Source of the DNA: CBDFNN01 sp965250215
GTDB taxonomy: Bacteria; Bacteroidota; Rhodothermia; Rhodothermales; DATKEJ01
DNA: 64,000 nt
Reading direction: 5' to 3'
NCBI GenBank assembly: GCA_965250215.1
Contig: CBDFNN010000004.1
Span: 434,001 to 498,000 of the forward strand
Positions 62,276 to 64,000 of the stretch are shown piece by piece. Made by a program: the position numbers and the translations under genes. Every line of letters starts with the position of its first letter. Within the stretch, counting starts at the first letter, position 1. The notes under the pieces are model-generated. The model searched no databases, was not told the origin of the DNA, and was given only the letters and a program-made list of their open reading frames with translations.

Positions 62276-63318
62276 TTTGAGTGTGCTTGCTCCTCGTCCA
62301 GTTCTGGCAAGGGATCCAGTCCGAGGAGTCGCTCCGGATTGGTTTTGATCATGGTTCGAATATCATCGGGTGGAATACCGAGATCCAACATGCAGGCCAC
62401 CAACTCCCTTAAGCCCTCAACTGGTGTTGGCAGAGTGTAGACTCCAAAGTCTGTGGCGAGGATACAGTGTTCGGCACCCAGCTCTCGAATTTGTTCGGAG
62501 ACTTTCTTCACTCCTCCATCGGGTGCGGTGTCCATGCCTTCATCAATCGACATGTATTCTCTTTCGACGTAATAGTGCGTCTTTGGTATCGGAGTTGTGT
62601 GGGTATAAGCAGCCAAGGTGTACTCCAAGAAGGCACCCTTCGAGGCCATCCACTTGAGTTGGTCCATGCTCGCGATCTTTGTGACGGACGAGGCCACCAG
62701 CACTTTCTTGATTCCGTACTCTTCAGATAGTTCGATTAAACGGATCGCCTCTTCTACAGATATGTGCCCGGTATTCAAATAAACGTGAGGGTGATCCGCG
62801 ATAAGTCGCAAGATTTCGTCTAACAGGGGGTCTGGTTTTTCTTCCAAGGGGACTCGTATGCAACGATCCAATTCCTGCGTTTTGAAATCTGGATAGAGTT
62901 CGCTCAGTGGCACGAACTCACCCTTTACTAGATGCCCTTCACGTGCAGCTTGGAAATAGGTTGAGTGTGCCCCAAAGGAAATGTACTTTGCGCCCGTACC
63001 ATAGTAGAGGGCGGTTTTGACAGCTCGAGGATTCATGCCACCATAAACGGTGTTCATGATGAGACCTCCGAATGTTTCGAAGTCCTTGACCACTCGATTG
63101 ACAATCCAAGATGTACCGTTTGACATTTCGAAAACGTCCATATACACGATAGCTCGCATACCAGCGTCACGCGCCTCCTGCGCCGCCTCTACGGGATCTA
63201 CTCGACGTGGACTGGAAAAGATATGGGGTCCTGCATGCACATGAATGTCGATCGCACCCTTCAAGAGTTCTTTTGACAGTTCAAAGGATCGGCCTGGTGG
63301 AAGAAGATGGTCTTGCAT
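62272..63318 (-). CDS. DUF6282 family amidohydrolase-like protein
   Basis: The protein is 348 aa. It has the amidohydrolase-type start AIDIHVHAGPHIFSSPRRVDPVEAA, then VYLNTGHISVEEAIRL, VASSVTKIASMDQLKWM and LATDFGVYTLPTPVEGL, which give a HxH pair, a later histidine and an aspartate as likely metal ligands. This matches DUF6282, a TIM-barrel group of unknown reaction. Its stop overlaps the start of the binding-protein gene by four bases (ATGA), and it begins 10 bases after the M14 gene. Confidence 0.82.
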   Translation of the reverse strand: MQDHLLPPGRSFELSKELLKGAIDIHVHAGPHIFSSPRRVDPVEAAQEARDAGMRAIVYMDVFEMSNGTSWIVNRVVKDFETFGGLIMNTVYGGMNPRAVKTALYYGTGAKYISFGAHSTYFQAAREGHLVKGEFVPLSELYPDFKTQELDRCIRVPLEEKPDPLLDEILRLIADHPHVYLNTGHISVEEAIRLIELSEEYGIKKVLVASSVTKIASMDQLKWMASKGAFLEYTLAAYTHTTPIPKTHYYVEREYMSIDEGMDTAPDGGVKKVSEQIRELGAEHCILATDFGVYTLPTPVEGLRELVACMLDLGIPPDDIRTMIKTNPERLLGLDPLPELDEEQAHSK

Positions 63319-63328
63319 TGATAATTAT

Positions 63329-64000
63329 TTAAAGTTGGCCGAGCCAAATAAGGAAACCGTCTTTTTTTACTGGCATCCCGATGTTCATGTTCATCACCTT
63401 GGCATCCTCTGGAGCCTCGACGCTCTGGAGTACCTTCCCAAAATAGTCTCGGACTTCACCTAGATTTGTCCCCCTGCTGACATCCTGTCCAACGGTGACG
63501 GTAGGAAAATATATTCCTTCCTGCTCGGCTGTCAGCCACCATCTATCGCCGATTATTTTTGGCTCGGGATGTTGGATGGCAGGTCCCTTCAAGAAGCCGA
63601 GCTCTTTTAGCACATTCACGATTCCCCCGTACATCAAGCTATCATCGCGGTCACCTACCTGCCCTATCTCAGGTGTTATTTCAGGGATGCCCAATTTATC
63701 GCAGAGACCTTTTGTAGGCCAGAGCCACCAGGCAGGTCTGGCGCCTGAAGGATCTGCGGGTGGTTCGCCTCGGTATGTTGAAAGACTCACGATGCCAACA
63801 CCCAATGCACGTGCCATGCGCATCGCTACTTCCTCGGCAGCTTCATTGCCAATCAGTCGACATATGACATAGGGATGCATGAGCTCTGTAAACTCGCCTC
63901 CGTGGCAGTTGATTATATATTGACTTCCCGTTGCGGCCTCAAGCATCATATCGGATATCTCTGGATAGGTTGGCGCAAACTGTATCCAATTCATCAAGGA
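63329..64000 (-). CDS. M14/succinylglutamate desuccinylase-aspartoacylase-like deacylase (5' end outside window)
   Basis: The frame is open to the right edge, so the N-terminus with the HxxE zinc pair is missing; about 224 codons are visible. The third zinc histidine is in IINCHGGEFTELMHPYVI, which fits the AstE/aspartoacylase pattern. It is followed by alpha-beta segments (MRMARALGVGIVSL) and a C-terminal beta domain (GIYFPTVTVGQDVSRGTNLGEVRDYFG) that is typical of the family. These enzymes remove acyl groups from N-acyl amino acids. It starts the operon in this window. Confidence 0.8.
   Translation of the reverse strand, partial: SLMNWIQFAPTYPEISDMMLEAATGSQYIINCHGGEFTELMHPYVICRLIGNEAAEEVAMRMARALGVGIVSLSTYRGEPPADPSGARPAWWLWPTKGLCDKLGIPEITPEIGQVGDRDDSLMYGGIVNVLKELGFLKGPAIQHPEPKIIGDRWWLTAEQEGIYFPTVTVGQDVSRGTNLGEVRDYFGKVLQSVEAPEDAKVMNMNIGMPVKKDGFLIWLGQL

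Noticed and set aside
1..64000. Prophage, transposon or genomic island boundaries
   Set aside because: No transposase, recombinase, terminase or direct repeat flanking a large block at the tRNA gene was found. The only mobility signals are the tail duplications and weak attC-like hairpins.

Overview
The window looks like a chromosomal segment from a bacterium of the Bacteroidota / Rhodothermota / Balneolota assemblage. At least six secreted proteins end in a type IX secretion (T9SS) type A sorting domain with the core YPNPFNP (starts near 4712, 20069, 35030, 38482 and 47621, with a weaker version in 23667). Many starts lack a good Shine-Dalgarno, there are many lipoproteins and secreted hydrolases, and base composition is moderate (near 50% GC by eye). 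The phylum cannot be resolved further without a marker gene. One tRNA-Val(UAC) is present. There is no rRNA, CRISPR array, transposase, integrase or phage gene.

Layout. 1-9.3 kb: a truncated ABC-type binding protein, small membrane and lipoproteins, a T9SS protein, a fasciclin lipoprotein and a copper P-type ATPase, followed by the tRNA. 9.6-17.3 kb: an amidohydrolase, then a minus-strand metabolic block (small membrane protein and sodium:solute symporter, serine hydrolase, short-chain dehydrogenase, 4-hydroxybutyryl-CoA dehydratase-like enzyme). 17.5-21.7 kb: a phosphonate-type alcohol dehydrogenase next to an organophosphate antiporter; a Kelch/T9SS gene sits between the antiporter and a second, truncated copy of its 3' end. 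21.8-34.9 kb: an accessory zone with lipoproteins, a beta-helix T9SS protein, a decayed repeat-protein pseudogene, a metzincin-like protease with an inserted glycine zipper, a sugar isomerase, orphan proteins, an amino-acid permease and a ThuA protein. 35-41.8 kb: two tandem giant surface proteins (DUF7948/SBBP propeller, RTX-like repeats, T9SS). 41.9-53.6 kb: an orphan zinc protein, an exported double-MbtH protein, a TolB-like propeller, a large serine hydrolase, a duplicated alpha/beta hydrolase segment with gene remnants at its edges, a 17-repeat plant-type LRR protein, a Tat-lipoprotein isomerase and a nucleoside phosphorylase. 53.7-64 kb: a DUF900 hydrolase, OppD/OppF ATPases, and a converging minus-strand operon (M14 deacylase, DUF6282, leaderless peptide-type binding protein, AroM, allantoinase-like, DHDPS-like).

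How the genes fit together. The strongest pathway-like unit is 57.9-64 kb: overlapping or nearly abutting genes for four hydrolase or lyase enzymes plus a substrate-binding protein, facing two Opp-type ATPases whose permeases are not in the window. It reads as uptake and breakdown of an unknown amide or cyclic amide. The 11-17 kb block suggests import and breakdown of a hydroxy-acid.

The observations I consider most unusual are the exported tandem MbtH protein, the 7- and 8-bp tandem repeats that begin at or run through stop codons, the glycine zipper inside a metalloprotease domain (flanked by attC-like hairpins), the tail-duplication around the Kelch gene, and the leaderless binding protein in the AroM operon.
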